Shown here piece by piece: positions 35,272 to 43,414 of a stretch of 64,000 nt of DNA (the stretch's first letter is position 1; the number at the start of each line of letters is the position of its first letter). Below the pieces are notes generated by a model. The model saw only the letters and a program-made list of their open reading frames with translations, was not told the origin of the DNA and did not search any database. Both the position numbers and the translations under genes were made by a program. Origin of the DNA: Syntrophobacteraceae bacterium (GTDB lineage: Bacteria > Desulfobacterota > Syntrophobacteria > Syntrophobacterales > Syntrophobacteraceae); the NCBI GenBank assembly GCA_025453975.1, contig JALOPI010000001.1, positions 62,001 to 126,000 on the forward strand, written 5' to 3'.

Positions 35272-36523
35272 CGGAACCTACATCTCCATTAAGGTCAGCG
35301 AGCCTCAGCTGAGGGAGCGCAATCGAGCGCTGGCCCTCCTGCTGGACATGAGCAGCTTCCTGACCACGTCCAAGGGCGTGGAGCAGATCCTCCAGGGAGC
35401 CCTCGCCAAGGTACTGGAATTTTTTGGGCTTGAGGCCGGGAGAATCTACCTGGTGGACGAATCGGGCTCGAGCCTGGTGCTGGGGGCCTGCATCGGGGTG
35501 GACTCCGTCGGGCTGGAGAGGCTCAAGATCGGTGAGGGCTTTTCAGGCAAAGCCGCCCGAACCCGGTCCTTCATCGCCCAGCATGTGGCCGAGCTGGACG
35601 ACAAGGCCAGGTCCGAGCTGCTTCTGAGCAAGGGATTCTCGATCATCGTTTGCGTGCCCCTCATCGCCATGGACCAGGTCCTTGGCGTCATGAACCTGGC
35701 CACCAATCGGGAGATCGAGTTCGATTCAGCTCAGATCGAGCTTCTCATCTGCGTCGGGAACCAGATCGCCGTGGCCGTGAACGATGCGAGGCTCTACGAG
35801 GATCTTCAGCTGAAGGTGAAGGAGCTCAAGCGGCAGAAGGAGTCCATCGAGTTTTTCGCTTATTCCGTTTCCCACGATCTCAAGAGCCCCGCCATCGGCA
35901 TCCATGGACTGACGAGCCTGCTCCACAAAACCTACCGGGACCGCCTGGATGAACGGGGAAAGATGTACTGTGATCAGATCCTCAAGGCGGCGGAGCAGGT
36001 GGCCCGTCTGGTGGATCGCATCAACGCCTACATCATGGCCAAGGAAGCGCGGATGAACTTTGAGCTGATTCCGCTGGCCGAGCTCACCGAAGCCATTCGG
36101 CAGGAATTCACGGAGGTCCTCGGACGTCGGGGCGTGCAATGGCACGAGGACGCCGGGCTTCCCACCCTGGTGGGGGATCGGCTCTCCCTGCTCCGCATCC
36201 TCCGCAATCTCGTGGACAACGCCCTGAAATACGGCGGCCCGGATCTCAGTGAAATCCGGGTCGGTTATCGGGAGGAGGGCGACCACCATATCATTTCGGT
36301 GGCCGATGATGGAGTCTCTCTCAAGGTGGAGGATCCGGAGGCACTCTTTCAAGCCTTCCGCCGCGATGACACGGCCAGGGGCGTTGAAGGTACGGGCCTC
36401 GGTCTGGCCACGGTGAAAGAAATTGCCGAGCGCCACGGGGGTGGGGCTTGGCTGGAAACCGGGCATGGTTCCGGCACCACCTTCAGTTTTTCCATTTCGA
36501 GGCATCTCAGCGTCCCCGATTGA
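35255..36523 (+). CDS. Soluble GAF-domain sensor histidine kinase
   Basis: A 422-residue cytoplasmic kinase without transmembrane helices. Residues ~20-175 are a GAF domain (ILQGALAKVLEFFGLEAGRI through VGNQIAVAVNDARLYEDL), then a coiled linker, the HisKA box FFAYSVSHDLKSPAIGI with the phospho-His, and a HATPase domain with N box RILRNLVDNALKYGG, G1 VADDGVSL, and G2 GTGLGLATVKEIAERHGG. The G1 box lacks the usual D-x-G-x-G glycine pattern (DDGVSLKV). It overlaps the PEP-synthase-like gene by 17 bp, so the two are translationally coupled and probably act together with the receiver at 32186. Confidence 0.93.
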   Translation: MPPPIDGTYISIKVSEPQLRERNRALALLLDMSSFLTTSKGVEQILQGALAKVLEFFGLEAGRIYLVDESGSSLVLGACIGVDSVGLERLKIGEGFSGKAARTRSFIAQHVAELDDKARSELLLSKGFSIIVCVPLIAMDQVLGVMNLATNREIEFDSAQIELLICVGNQIAVAVNDARLYEDLQLKVKELKRQKESIEFFAYSVSHDLKSPAIGIHGLTSLLHKTYRDRLDERGKMYCDQILKAAEQVARLVDRINAYIMAKEARMNFELIPLAELTEAIRQEFTEVLGRRGVQWHEDAGLPTLVGDRLSLLRILRNLVDNALKYGGPDLSEIRVGYREEGDHHIISVADDGVSLKVEDPEALFQAFRRDDTARGVEGTGLGLATVKEIAERHGGGAWLETGHGSGTTFSFSISRHLSVPD

Positions 36524-36603
36524 GCCGGGGTCGATGCCCTGCAGGCGGGGGTGCGGCCGGCAGTCGGGTGACCGTTGCTGGAGCGTTCTGGAGGAGCGGC
36601 ACG

Positions 36604-37593
36604 ATGGGAAAGATGGATGCCATAATGGGTGACGCCAGGGGCTTCATGAAGAGCCGTGTGATCCTGACGGCCTCGGAGCTGGACCTGTTCACCCAGCTCG
36701 AGGAAGAGCCGGGGACGGCTCGGGAGGTGGCCAGGGCCAGAGGGCTGGACCCGCGGGCCGCGACAAGGCTTCTGGATTGTCTGGTGGTCCTGGGCTTCCT
36801 GCGAAAGGACAACGGGATTTACAGCCCCACCGAAAGCGGCGCCTTCTATTCTTCCCGCCATCCCGAGTCGGTGCTCCCCATGGTGCTGCATCTCAGTCGC
36901 CTGTGGGGAACCTGGAGCGGCCTGACGGAACTGGTCAGGGAGGGAGGACATCGTGGGCGGGAGCCGGGACTTCAGGTGGAGGAATGGGACTGGAAGTCCT
37001 TCATCGGGGCCATGCATGTCGTGGGACGGGAGCTTTCCGTGACCATCGCGGCCGACTACGATTTGAGCCGGTTCCAGTGCCTGCTGGATATCGGAGGGGC
37101 ATCGGGCACCTACACCATCGCGTTCCTGAGACGGAATCCGGCCATGACGGCTGTCCTTTACGACCTCGAGAATGTCATGGACATGGCCCGGGAGAGACTG
37201 GCGGAGGAGGGTCTCCTGGAGAAAGTCCGGCTGGCTGTGGGGGATTTCTACCGGGATGAGCTCCCTGGGGGATGTGACCTGGCGCTTCTGTCCGCCATCA
37301 TCCACCAGAACAGTCCCCAAGAGAACCTGGATCTGTACCGGAAAGTCTTCCGGGCCCTGGAGCCCGGGGGGACTCTGCTCATCCGGGATCACATCATGGA
37401 CGAATCCCGCACGCACCCGCCCGGGGGGGCCATGTTCGCCATCAATATGCTGGTCAACACCCGGGGCGGGGACACCTACACCTTCAAGGAGGTGGAGGAA
37501 GGGCTTCTGATGGCGGGATTCACGGAAGTGAGACAGGTCCGGCATGGCATGGACATGGATTGTCTGGTCGAGGGGCGAAAGCCTCTTGCCTAG
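36604..37593 (+). CDS. SAM-dependent O-methyltransferase family protein
   Basis: A 329-residue two-domain methyltransferase of the O-methyltransferase family 2 type. The N-terminal winged helix (ASELDLFTQLEEEPGTAREVARARGLDPRAATRLLD) serves dimerisation; the SAM-binding motif is LLDIGGASGTYTIAFLR (~residue 160), with Asp in VLYDLENV and the catalytic-region DHIMDESRT. Relatives methylate phenols, quinones or tetrapyrrole-like substrates, and the substrate is unknown. The ATG at 36604 is placed well after GGAGGAG. It is 80 bp after the kinase gene, same strand. Confidence 0.9.
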   Translation: MGKMDAIMGDARGFMKSRVILTASELDLFTQLEEEPGTAREVARARGLDPRAATRLLDCLVVLGFLRKDNGIYSPTESGAFYSSRHPESVLPMVLHLSRLWGTWSGLTELVREGGHRGREPGLQVEEWDWKSFIGAMHVVGRELSVTIAADYDLSRFQCLLDIGGASGTYTIAFLRRNPAMTAVLYDLENVMDMARERLAEEGLLEKVRLAVGDFYRDELPGGCDLALLSAIIHQNSPQENLDLYRKVFRALEPGGTLLIRDHIMDESRTHPPGGAMFAINMLVNTRGGDTYTFKEVEEGLLMAGFTEVRQVRHGMDMDCLVEGRKPLA

Positions 37594-37649
37594 GGCCGCG
37601 CCGCTTGGGTGTCGAGCCTCGGGCATGGCCTCGGCTTGCTCCGAGGGAG

Positions 37650-37684
37650 GTGAGGATTCTCCGGTTGTGTGGGAGAATCCTCAC
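37650..37684. terminator. 13-bp hairpin downstream of the methyltransferase gene
   Basis: GTGAGGATTCTCC (37650-37662) and GGAGAATCCTCAC (37672-37684) are exactly complementary with a nine-base loop. It lies between convergent genes (methyltransferase + and HEAT-like -), so it may end transcripts from both directions. Confidence 0.6.
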
Positions 37685-37845
37685 ACGCTCCAAACGGAAA
37701 TGCCGTCTGGGGTCTCGCCCCATCGCGAGGGCTTGACCTGACGGGGCCCGGGAAGCGGGGACCGCCCCCTTCCGCTCCCTGGAGGCCTGCCGGCAGTTCC
37801 AGCCGTTTTACAGCACCTTTCCTCCTGACTCAAACCGCCTCGGAA

Positions 37846-38682
37846 TCATTTGGGAAAGAGGCTGTCATCCTCGTTCATTTCGGTTTCGTCCTCGTCCATC
37901 TGCCCCTGGGCCATGGATATGGCTTCCTGGGCCATGTCGGCGATGTCCTCGTCCTCCGAATCCAGGTGAGGGGTGAGGATCTCCACTGCCTCGTGGGGCC
38001 GTATGGCGGCCACGGCCTCCATGGCGGCCAGCAACAGGTATTTGTCCGTCTCCCTGCCCGTGACCAGTCCGGCGATGTGATTCCAGGCCTCGTCCAGCTC
38101 CCAGTTGCCCGCCGCGATGACCGCTTCGTGATGGATGTCCTCGTCCTGGCTCCCCAGTGCCTCGAGGATCTGGTCCTTGAAGCCGTGAACAAACCCCATG
38201 CAGAAGACCGCCGTGAGCTTCCAGGCATCGTCGTCGCTCATGAAGGCCTGGCGGATGGTCTCGGGATGCCAGTCCTGGGGCGCGTGGACCGAGGTCTCCA
38301 GGGCGGACCGACGCAGGGCATCGGAGAGGCCGGTGTCGCGGTAAACATCGTGAAGACCCCGCAGGAGTCCATGAAAGGTCTTCTCTGAAATGGGGACTTC
38401 ATCCGGCTCCTCGAAGCCTTCGATGTCCCCGTATTCGATGGCGGGCCCCAGGGAATAGAGGGCCCGGAGCCGGAGCAGCTCAGGCGCCTTGGGGGCCATC
38501 CCGATGGCCAGCAGGGTCTCGGCGAGCCCATCGTTGATGACGGAAACCTCTCCGGCCAGCTCGGCGGCGAGCAGGCGCTGGGATTCGTCGAGATCCTCGT
38601 TGCGAAGGGCAGCCATGAGGTGGTCGGCGGCATCTTCAGGCCATTCCCAGGGTGGCGTCTCTGTCAGGGTCGTGATGTCCAT
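37846..38682 (-). CDS. HEAT-like repeat protein
   Basis: A 278-residue acidic protein built of helical pairs resembling HEAT/PBS-lyase repeats, e.g. LRLRALYSLGPAIEY, LRRSALETSVHAP, IHHEAVIAAGNWEL and LLLAAMEAVAAIRP. The C-terminus is very acidic (DEDETEMNEDD). No enzyme motif is visible; such proteins are usually binding scaffolds. The ATG at 38682 follows AGAGGAG by six bases. It lies 93 bp downstream of tmk on the same strand and may be the last gene of that transcript. Confidence 0.8.
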   Translation of the reverse strand: MDITTLTETPPWEWPEDAADHLMAALRNEDLDESQRLLAAELAGEVSVINDGLAETLLAIGMAPKAPELLRLRALYSLGPAIEYGDIEGFEEPDEVPISEKTFHGLLRGLHDVYRDTGLSDALRRSALETSVHAPQDWHPETIRQAFMSDDDAWKLTAVFCMGFVHGFKDQILEALGSQDEDIHHEAVIAAGNWELDEAWNHIAGLVTGRETDKYLLLAAMEAVAAIRPHEAVEILTPHLDSEDEDIADMAQEAISMAQGQMDEDETEMNEDDSLFPK

Positions 38683-38775
38683 TGGTAACTCCTCTGCGCG
38701 GCTCGGGTTATCTCCTGTCACTCGGGCTGATCCGTCGTGCACGAGCGGGCTCATGATCGGCGCCAGCGTGGTGTC

Positions 38776-39453
38776 TCAGCCAAATTCTCCATGCCATGCC
38801 TTCGACAGGGATGGCTGGAGGGGATCCCGGAACAAGCTCACCAGGTCGGCCAGCACTTCTTCCAGGGGTTTTTCGGCGTCCAGGACCAGGAAGCGTCCGG
38901 GATCGCGGCGGGCCAGCTCTAGGTAGCCCTGCCGCACGCGCGCATGGAAAGCCTGCGCTTCCCTTTCGATGCGGTCGGGAGTCGAAGCTTTGAGCTGGCG
39001 CCGGCTCGCCGCCGTCTCGAGGCTGCAGTCGAGGAGCAGGGTGTGGTGGGGCAGGACGCCCTGTGTAGCCCACTCCTGGAGTCCCAGGAGTCTGTCGAGG
39101 CTCAGGCCGCGTCCAAAGCCCTGATAAGCCAGGGTCGCGTCGCAGAAGCGGTCGGCCAGCACCCAGAGGCCTTTTCCCAGGGCCGGCCGGATGACTTCCT
39201 GGACCAGCTGGGCTCGGCTGGCCGAGTAGAGCAGAACTTCGGACTCCTGACTCATGCCGGAGTACGCCGGGTCCAGGAGGAGCTCCCGGATGCGCTCTCC
39301 CAGCCGGGTTCCACCGGGCTCCCGCGTGGTGACGTGGGCCATGCCGGCAGCCGTCATCCACTGGCTCAGGCGTTGGAGCAGGGTGGACTTGCCGCACCCG
39401 TCGATGCCCTCCAAGCTGATGAACCGGCCCTGACCTGTCTCGAGTGTTCTCAT
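38776..39453 (-). CDS. tmk: Thymidylate kinase
   Basis: A 225-residue kinase making dTDP from dTMP. P-loop EGIDGCGKST (~residue 15), TREPGGTRLGERIR, LADRFCDATLAYQGFGRGL (DR motif) and a Lid region SRRQLKASTPDRIEREAQAF are all in place. It lies in a same-strand series HD-ddl-thyX-dUTPase-tmk, so three consecutive genes serve dUTP to dUMP, dUMP to dTMP and dTMP to dTDP. The gap to the dUTPase gene is 102 bp. Confidence 0.96.
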   Translation of the reverse strand: MRTLETGQGRFISLEGIDGCGKSTLLQRLSQWMTAAGMAHVTTREPGGTRLGERIRELLLDPAYSGMSQESEVLLYSASRAQLVQEVIRPALGKGLWVLADRFCDATLAYQGFGRGLSLDRLLGLQEWATQGVLPHHTLLLDCSLETAASRRQLKASTPDRIEREAQAFHARVRQGYLELARRDPGRFLVLDAEKPLEEVLADLVSLFRDPLQPSLSKAWHGEFG

Positions 39454-39555
39454 GCCCCATCCCGATTGTGCAATCCACCCCCGGACGGCGCATCCATCTC
39501 CAGCTGGGCCGAGGGGGCAGGGGGATTCCCCTTGGAAGCGATAGGATCGGATGAA

Positions 39556-40149
39556 TCAGGCCGGCCTGGCCAGACTCTGGTTATCCGCCTCGGTCTTGGT
39601 GTCCTCGTTGTAGTGCTGATCCTGGCGCTGGAAATTGATCCGGTTTTTGGCCACGTAAATGGACTTGAGCTGGTCGAATCCCATCCGAAAGAAAGCGCAT
39701 GCTTCCTGGAAGCAGCTCCACAGGTGAAGGACCGCCTCCCTCGCCCTGTCCTCCTTGAAGCCGCCTCCCTTAGCCCACCATTTCCATTTCAAGCTGTTCT
39801 GGAGCTCGTCCAGGGCCAGGAAGCAGCGCACCACGCAGGCCGAAAAGTCCTCGCCTCCAGAAGGAGGGCGATCCATGCCGACTTCCGTCGGCTGTATCTC
39901 CACCAGGTGGGACAGGCTCACCAGAAAGTGGAGCATATCCACGATCTCCACCCTGCCGTTGTGGGTTTCGAATCCGTGCTCGTGGACTTCCCTCACCAGC
40001 TCGGCCAGCTCCGCCGAAAGCGCTTTCCGGTAATTCTCGATCCAGATGGGCTTGAGCTCGGTACTCGAAAGGATCTCCTCGAAGTCCAGTCCGATACGCT
40101 TCAGGGTGTAAATGTTCAGGCCTCGTTGCAGCTCGAAGATTTCCCGCAT
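39556..40149 (-). CDS. dUTP diphosphatase, dimeric all-alpha type
   Basis: A 197-residue all-helical protein that I read as a dimeric dUTPase (dUTPase_2, MazG-like superfamily). The metal-binding pattern is AELAELVREV (ExxE) and VEIVDMLHFLVSL (ExxD), and the C-terminal GFDQLKSIYVAKNRINFQRQ matches the L-x3-Y-x2-KN-x2-N-x2-RQ element of this family. It would hydrolyse dUTP to dUMP. Context agrees: thyX starts upstream with a three-bp gap, and tmk follows. A trimeric dUTPase gene is absent from this window. Confidence is moderate because the family is divergent. Confidence 0.8.
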   Translation of the reverse strand: MREIFELQRGLNIYTLKRIGLDFEEILSSTELKPIWIENYRKALSAELAELVREVHEHGFETHNGRVEIVDMLHFLVSLSHLVEIQPTEVGMDRPPSGGEDFSACVVRCFLALDELQNSLKWKWWAKGGGFKEDRAREAVLHLWSCFQEACAFFRMGFDQLKSIYVAKNRINFQRQDQHYNEDTKTEADNQSLARPA

Positions 40150-40152
40150 GGA

Positions 40153-41184
40153 TCAGTCCCCTGTTCCATCGATTGTCAGGTCGATGGATTCGAAATACTT
40201 GCGAACCTCCCGCGCGATGGCGCGGATGCGCGGATGGGCCTGCCTGGAATCGCGCAGGCGGATGAAGTGCTCCCAGCCGCTCCAACGGCCGCTGACGAAG
40301 ATCTCGCTCTTGAGGAGGTTGGGCAGGATGTCCCGGGCGATCTCGGGTCGCAGGCCCCTCTCCACATCCCCCTGGTACCAGGCGAAGAGGGCTTCGGCCC
40401 TTCGGATCCACTCTTCGACGATGGGAGAGCTCTCCTGGATGAAGACTTCCCTTTCGGGATCGTAGAAGGGCTGGAGCTCCTCGGGGAGGATGAGAGCCAT
40501 CCCGCGGTTCCTGTAGTTGACGTAGCGCGTGCTCTCCTGGGTGAATGAAAAAACGCGGTGGCGCACCAGCTCGTGAGTGATGCCGCGGTCGCAGACGATC
40601 TTCATCACGAAAAGCGGCAGGTCCGTCGTCGGGTGTTTCCGGAGGAGGTCCACCTGCTCGACTTCCGTCATGAGCGACACCTCCAGCGGCCACCCCTGGT
40701 CCGCCCCGTTCGGGCTCTCGAAAAGCGATGGGAAAAGGCCGTGAAGGTGACGGGCCAGGAAACCGTGACACGGGGCGTTCATCGTCTCCATGACCCGCAT
40801 CGTCTCGATCCAGGATCGCACGCTCCCGGCCATGGCGAAGCTTTCGGGCCTGGGTCCGGGTGTCAGGCACAGGCGGTGGAAGCTGTTGCGGGGGCCCAGG
40901 GCCATGACGATGGAGGCGACGATGGCGGCCATGTCCATTTCGTGCCCCGCGGTGGTGACCTTGCTCCGGACGCTCAGTACGACATTGCTGTGCTCGAGGA
41001 CCGAGAGATGCCCCTGCTTTTTGAGCATCAGCACGAAGGCCCTGGCCGAGTCATCGGTGATCCGGTCTTCGGATTTGTAAGCGGTCCTTCCAGCCAGCTC
41101 GACGAGCCGCAGGAGATCGCTCTCGCCGCAGGGCGCCACGCCGTGCGGTACCACTTCCATGGGAACAAATCGGAATGCTGGCAT
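40153..41184 (-). CDS. thyX: Flavin-dependent thymidylate synthase
   Basis: A 343-residue ThyX, which methylates dUMP using FAD and methylene-tetrahydrofolate. The signature RHR-x7-S is present as ELVRHRVFSFTQESTRYVNY (~residue 180-200); LEHSNVVLSV and the SWIETM region fit as well. It is longer than most ThyX proteins (usually ~210-260), with extra sequence between ~100 and 160. The ATG at 41184 lies eight bases from GGAGGGAGG; a GTG at 41205 overlaps that site. It is adjacent to the dUTPase gene (three-bp gap) and 34 bp after ddl. Confidence 0.95.
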   Translation of the reverse strand: MPAFRFVPMEVVPHGVAPCGESDLLRLVELAGRTAYKSEDRITDDSARAFVLMLKKQGHLSVLEHSNVVLSVRSKVTTAGHEMDMAAIVASIVMALGPRNSFHRLCLTPGPRPESFAMAGSVRSWIETMRVMETMNAPCHGFLARHLHGLFPSLFESPNGADQGWPLEVSLMTEVEQVDLLRKHPTTDLPLFVMKIVCDRGITHELVRHRVFSFTQESTRYVNYRNRGMALILPEELQPFYDPEREVFIQESSPIVEEWIRRAEALFAWYQGDVERGLRPEIARDILPNLLKSEIFVSGRWSGWEHFIRLRDSRQAHPRIRAIAREVRKYFESIDLTIDGTGD

Positions 41185-41218
41185 GTGGGGCTCCTCCCTC
41201 CTCACGGTCGCGTGGGAC

Positions 41219-42160
41219 TCACGGCTCCAGGGCCAGCTCGATCAAGCGGTCCAGGAGCGCCGGAAAGTCCATTCCCGCCGCGGCCGCGGCCTGCGGGAAG
41301 AGGCTGGTCTGAGTCATTCCGGGAATGGTGTTCGTTTCCAAAACGAAGATGCCGTCTCCGGACACGATCATGTCGGTGCGGCTGTAGCCCCGGCAATAGA
41401 GGGCGCGATGGGCCCGGACGGCCAGGTCCCGGGCGAGGTCGGTCAGCGCTTCGGAAATGCGCGCCGGGCAGATCTCATGAGAGGCTCCCGGAGTGTACTT
41501 GGCCTCGTAGTCGAAGAACTCGTAGCTGTCGCCGGGAACGATCTCGACCAGGGGAAGGGGCTGCGGATCGTCGTTGCCGAGCACCCCTCCGGTGATCTCG
41601 ATGCCGGGGATGAACTTCTCCACGAGGCAGCGCCGGTCATAGCGCCAGGCCATTTCCAGGGAGCGCGGCAGGTCTTCCCTGCTCCGTGCGATGCTGAGCC
41701 CGATGCTGGAGCCTTCATGCTCCGGCTTGACGACCACCGGGAATCCGAGCGCCTCCCCCACGCGATGCGCTGCTTGAGGCTCGCTTCGATCGACCACCAC
41801 GTGGGGAGCCACGGGCAAGCCCGCCTCCACATAGAGCTGCTTGCTCAGGATCTTGTTCATGGCGATGGCGCTCCCCAGGACGCCGCTCCCCTGGAAAGGG
41901 ATGGAAAGGGAGCTCAGGAAACCCTGGATGGTGCCGTCCTCCCCCATGCGTCCGTGCAGGATGATGAGCGCCACGTCGATTTGGGATGCATCCCGGGCCA
42001 GGCGCGCCAGATCATCCCTGGGGTCGTAGCGACGCACTTCATAGCGCGAAGGGTCGAGCGCCCGGAATACCTGCTCACCACTTTTGAGGGATACCTCGCG
42101 CTCCGCCGATTTCCCTCCAGCCAGCAGCGCCACCGTCAGCCGTTTTTCCGCACTCCCCAT
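41219..42160 (-). CDS. ddl: D-alanine--D-alanine ligase
   Basis: A 313-residue ATP-grasp ligase making D-Ala-D-Ala for peptidoglycan. N-terminal VALLAGGKSAEREVSLKSG, LHGRMGEDGTIQG, PVVVKPEHEGSSIGLS, DYEAKYTPGASHEICPA and FVLETNTIPGMTQTSLFPQAA are conserved. The start has a strong GGGGGAGG. It overlaps the 3' end of the HD gene by 86 bp in another frame, which forces translational coupling with it, and is not in a mur/fts cluster. Confidence 0.95.
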   Translation of the reverse strand: MGSAEKRLTVALLAGGKSAEREVSLKSGEQVFRALDPSRYEVRRYDPRDDLARLARDASQIDVALIILHGRMGEDGTIQGFLSSLSIPFQGSGVLGSAIAMNKILSKQLYVEAGLPVAPHVVVDRSEPQAAHRVGEALGFPVVVKPEHEGSSIGLSIARSREDLPRSLEMAWRYDRRCLVEKFIPGIEITGGVLGNDDPQPLPLVEIVPGDSYEFFDYEAKYTPGASHEICPARISEALTDLARDLAVRAHRALYCRGYSRTDMIVSGDGIFVLETNTIPGMTQTSLFPQAAAAAGMDFPALLDRLIELALEP

Positions 42161-42737
42161 TGCCTCCCCCTTCTTCTCCCGCTTCGATGGAAACCTGAAT
42201 GGCCATCAGCTCCTCTCCCGTCGGGCTGATGGGAAGCCGCTCGAAAATACGCTCCTCCAGCCTGAAGTAGAGCCCCATCCTTTCTTCAAGGAAAACGGCC
42301 TGCTCGCGGGATCGGGCATAGCGATCGATGAGATCCAGAAAACGGGCTTCGATGGAGACGATCTCGGTGTGCCTGACCCGTTTGTCGGCATAGTTGACCA
42401 GGATGGATTCGTTGACAGGGCCCATGATCCGCCCATGGTCCATGGTCACGTGCTCCCTGACGATGTGAGCCACCATTGGATACCCCCAGTCCCGCAGCAT
42501 GACGGCTCCCAGCTCCTCGTGCCTTTCCCCCGTGGCGATGGATCGGGGCTTAGCGATGTCGTGGAGCAGACCGCCAGCCTCCAGGAGCTGCAGATCCAGG
42601 TCGGTCTGCCGGTTGTTGAGGAGCGTGCCCAGGAAGACGGCAACCTCGGCCACCAGCATGCTGTGAAGCTGGATGTGCCTGGGCATCTGAACGCGCTCCA
42701 GCAGGGACTCACATTCCATTCGAGAGGGGATTCCCAT
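42075..42737 (-). CDS. HD-domain phosphohydrolase
   Basis: A 220-residue HD-fold protein. The metal ligands are HSMLVAEV (~His 26), LLHDIAKPRSI (HD, ~residues 59-60), REHVTMDHG and a late NYADKRVRH with Asp. This arrangement resembles the YqeK/tRNA-type HD enzymes; the substrate may be a nucleotide, but is unknown. The C-terminal ~60 residues, overlapping the ddl coding sequence, are Gly/Glu-rich and probably disordered. The ATG at 42737 is after GAGG; a GTG at 42767 is possible. It is the first gene of the minus-strand series leading to thyX and tmk. Confidence 0.85.
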   Translation of the reverse strand: MGIPSRMECESLLERVQMPRHIQLHSMLVAEVAVFLGTLLNNRQTDLDLQLLEAGGLLHDIAKPRSIATGERHEELGAVMLRDWGYPMVAHIVREHVTMDHGRIMGPVNESILVNYADKRVRHTEIVSIEARFLDLIDRYARSREQAVFLEERMGLYFRLEERIFERLPISPTGEELMAIQVSIEAGEEGGGNGECGKTADGGAAGWREIGGARGIPQKW

Positions 42738-43414
42738 CACAAAGCCTCGATCCTGAACGCTGGCCACAAGACTTTACCGTGCCGCCTTATATACCATAAA
42801 CCGTCGCCCCATTCGATTCCAGTTTTATGCGGCTTGAGGGATCATCCCGCCACGGCCACATGCTGGCATGAGGGCACGACAGCTTTCGGGGCGGTCCCGG
42901 ATCCCACCCCCCCCAGGGCAGATTTCGAACGCTCACCATATTCCTCGCCGGATACCCTCTCAGTTGATGAATTTGTGAGAAAACAGGAGAAAAACGGAAG
43001 CTCGCTGGGACGCGGCCCCGAGACTCAGGGAGGTAAAATCCACTAATAGCCCGATATTAAACGACTAATCATGTTCGATGATTCTTGTTTATGTATCAAC
43101 ATGTTATGAGGTGGAAGACTCTAACATCACTTCCCTATGAAAGAATTCGGTCCCCGGGGTCGGTGGGGGGAATCCCCGAGAGAAGTCTCGAGATCACCTT
43201 TGACCGGAATCAGGTTAACGGATAGGTTGACTCCCGTCGTCGAGGAAAAAGAGAGTTTCTTGTTTCCCTGAACCTTCCTGGCTGGTTTCCATGGTTTTCC
43301 CGATGTACTGATTGAATTTCTTATTATTATTCGCTGAATCTTCGTCTTGTACAACTGAATATGGGGCTCTGGCATCGGCTGCGGAAGGCTCTTCCACACC
43401 TGAGGAAGTCTTGT
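42738..43414. other. Divergent spacer between HD and DnaA-like genes, no gene found
   Basis: These 677 bp hold no coding frame I can support. AT-rich patches at ~43040-43130 and ~43310-43340 contrast with the GC-rich surroundings and are likely promoter sites; a weak inverted pair CATGTT/AACATG lies at 43070-43075 and 43098-43103. I looked for TTATCCACA-type DnaA boxes and saw no good match. Confidence 0.5.
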
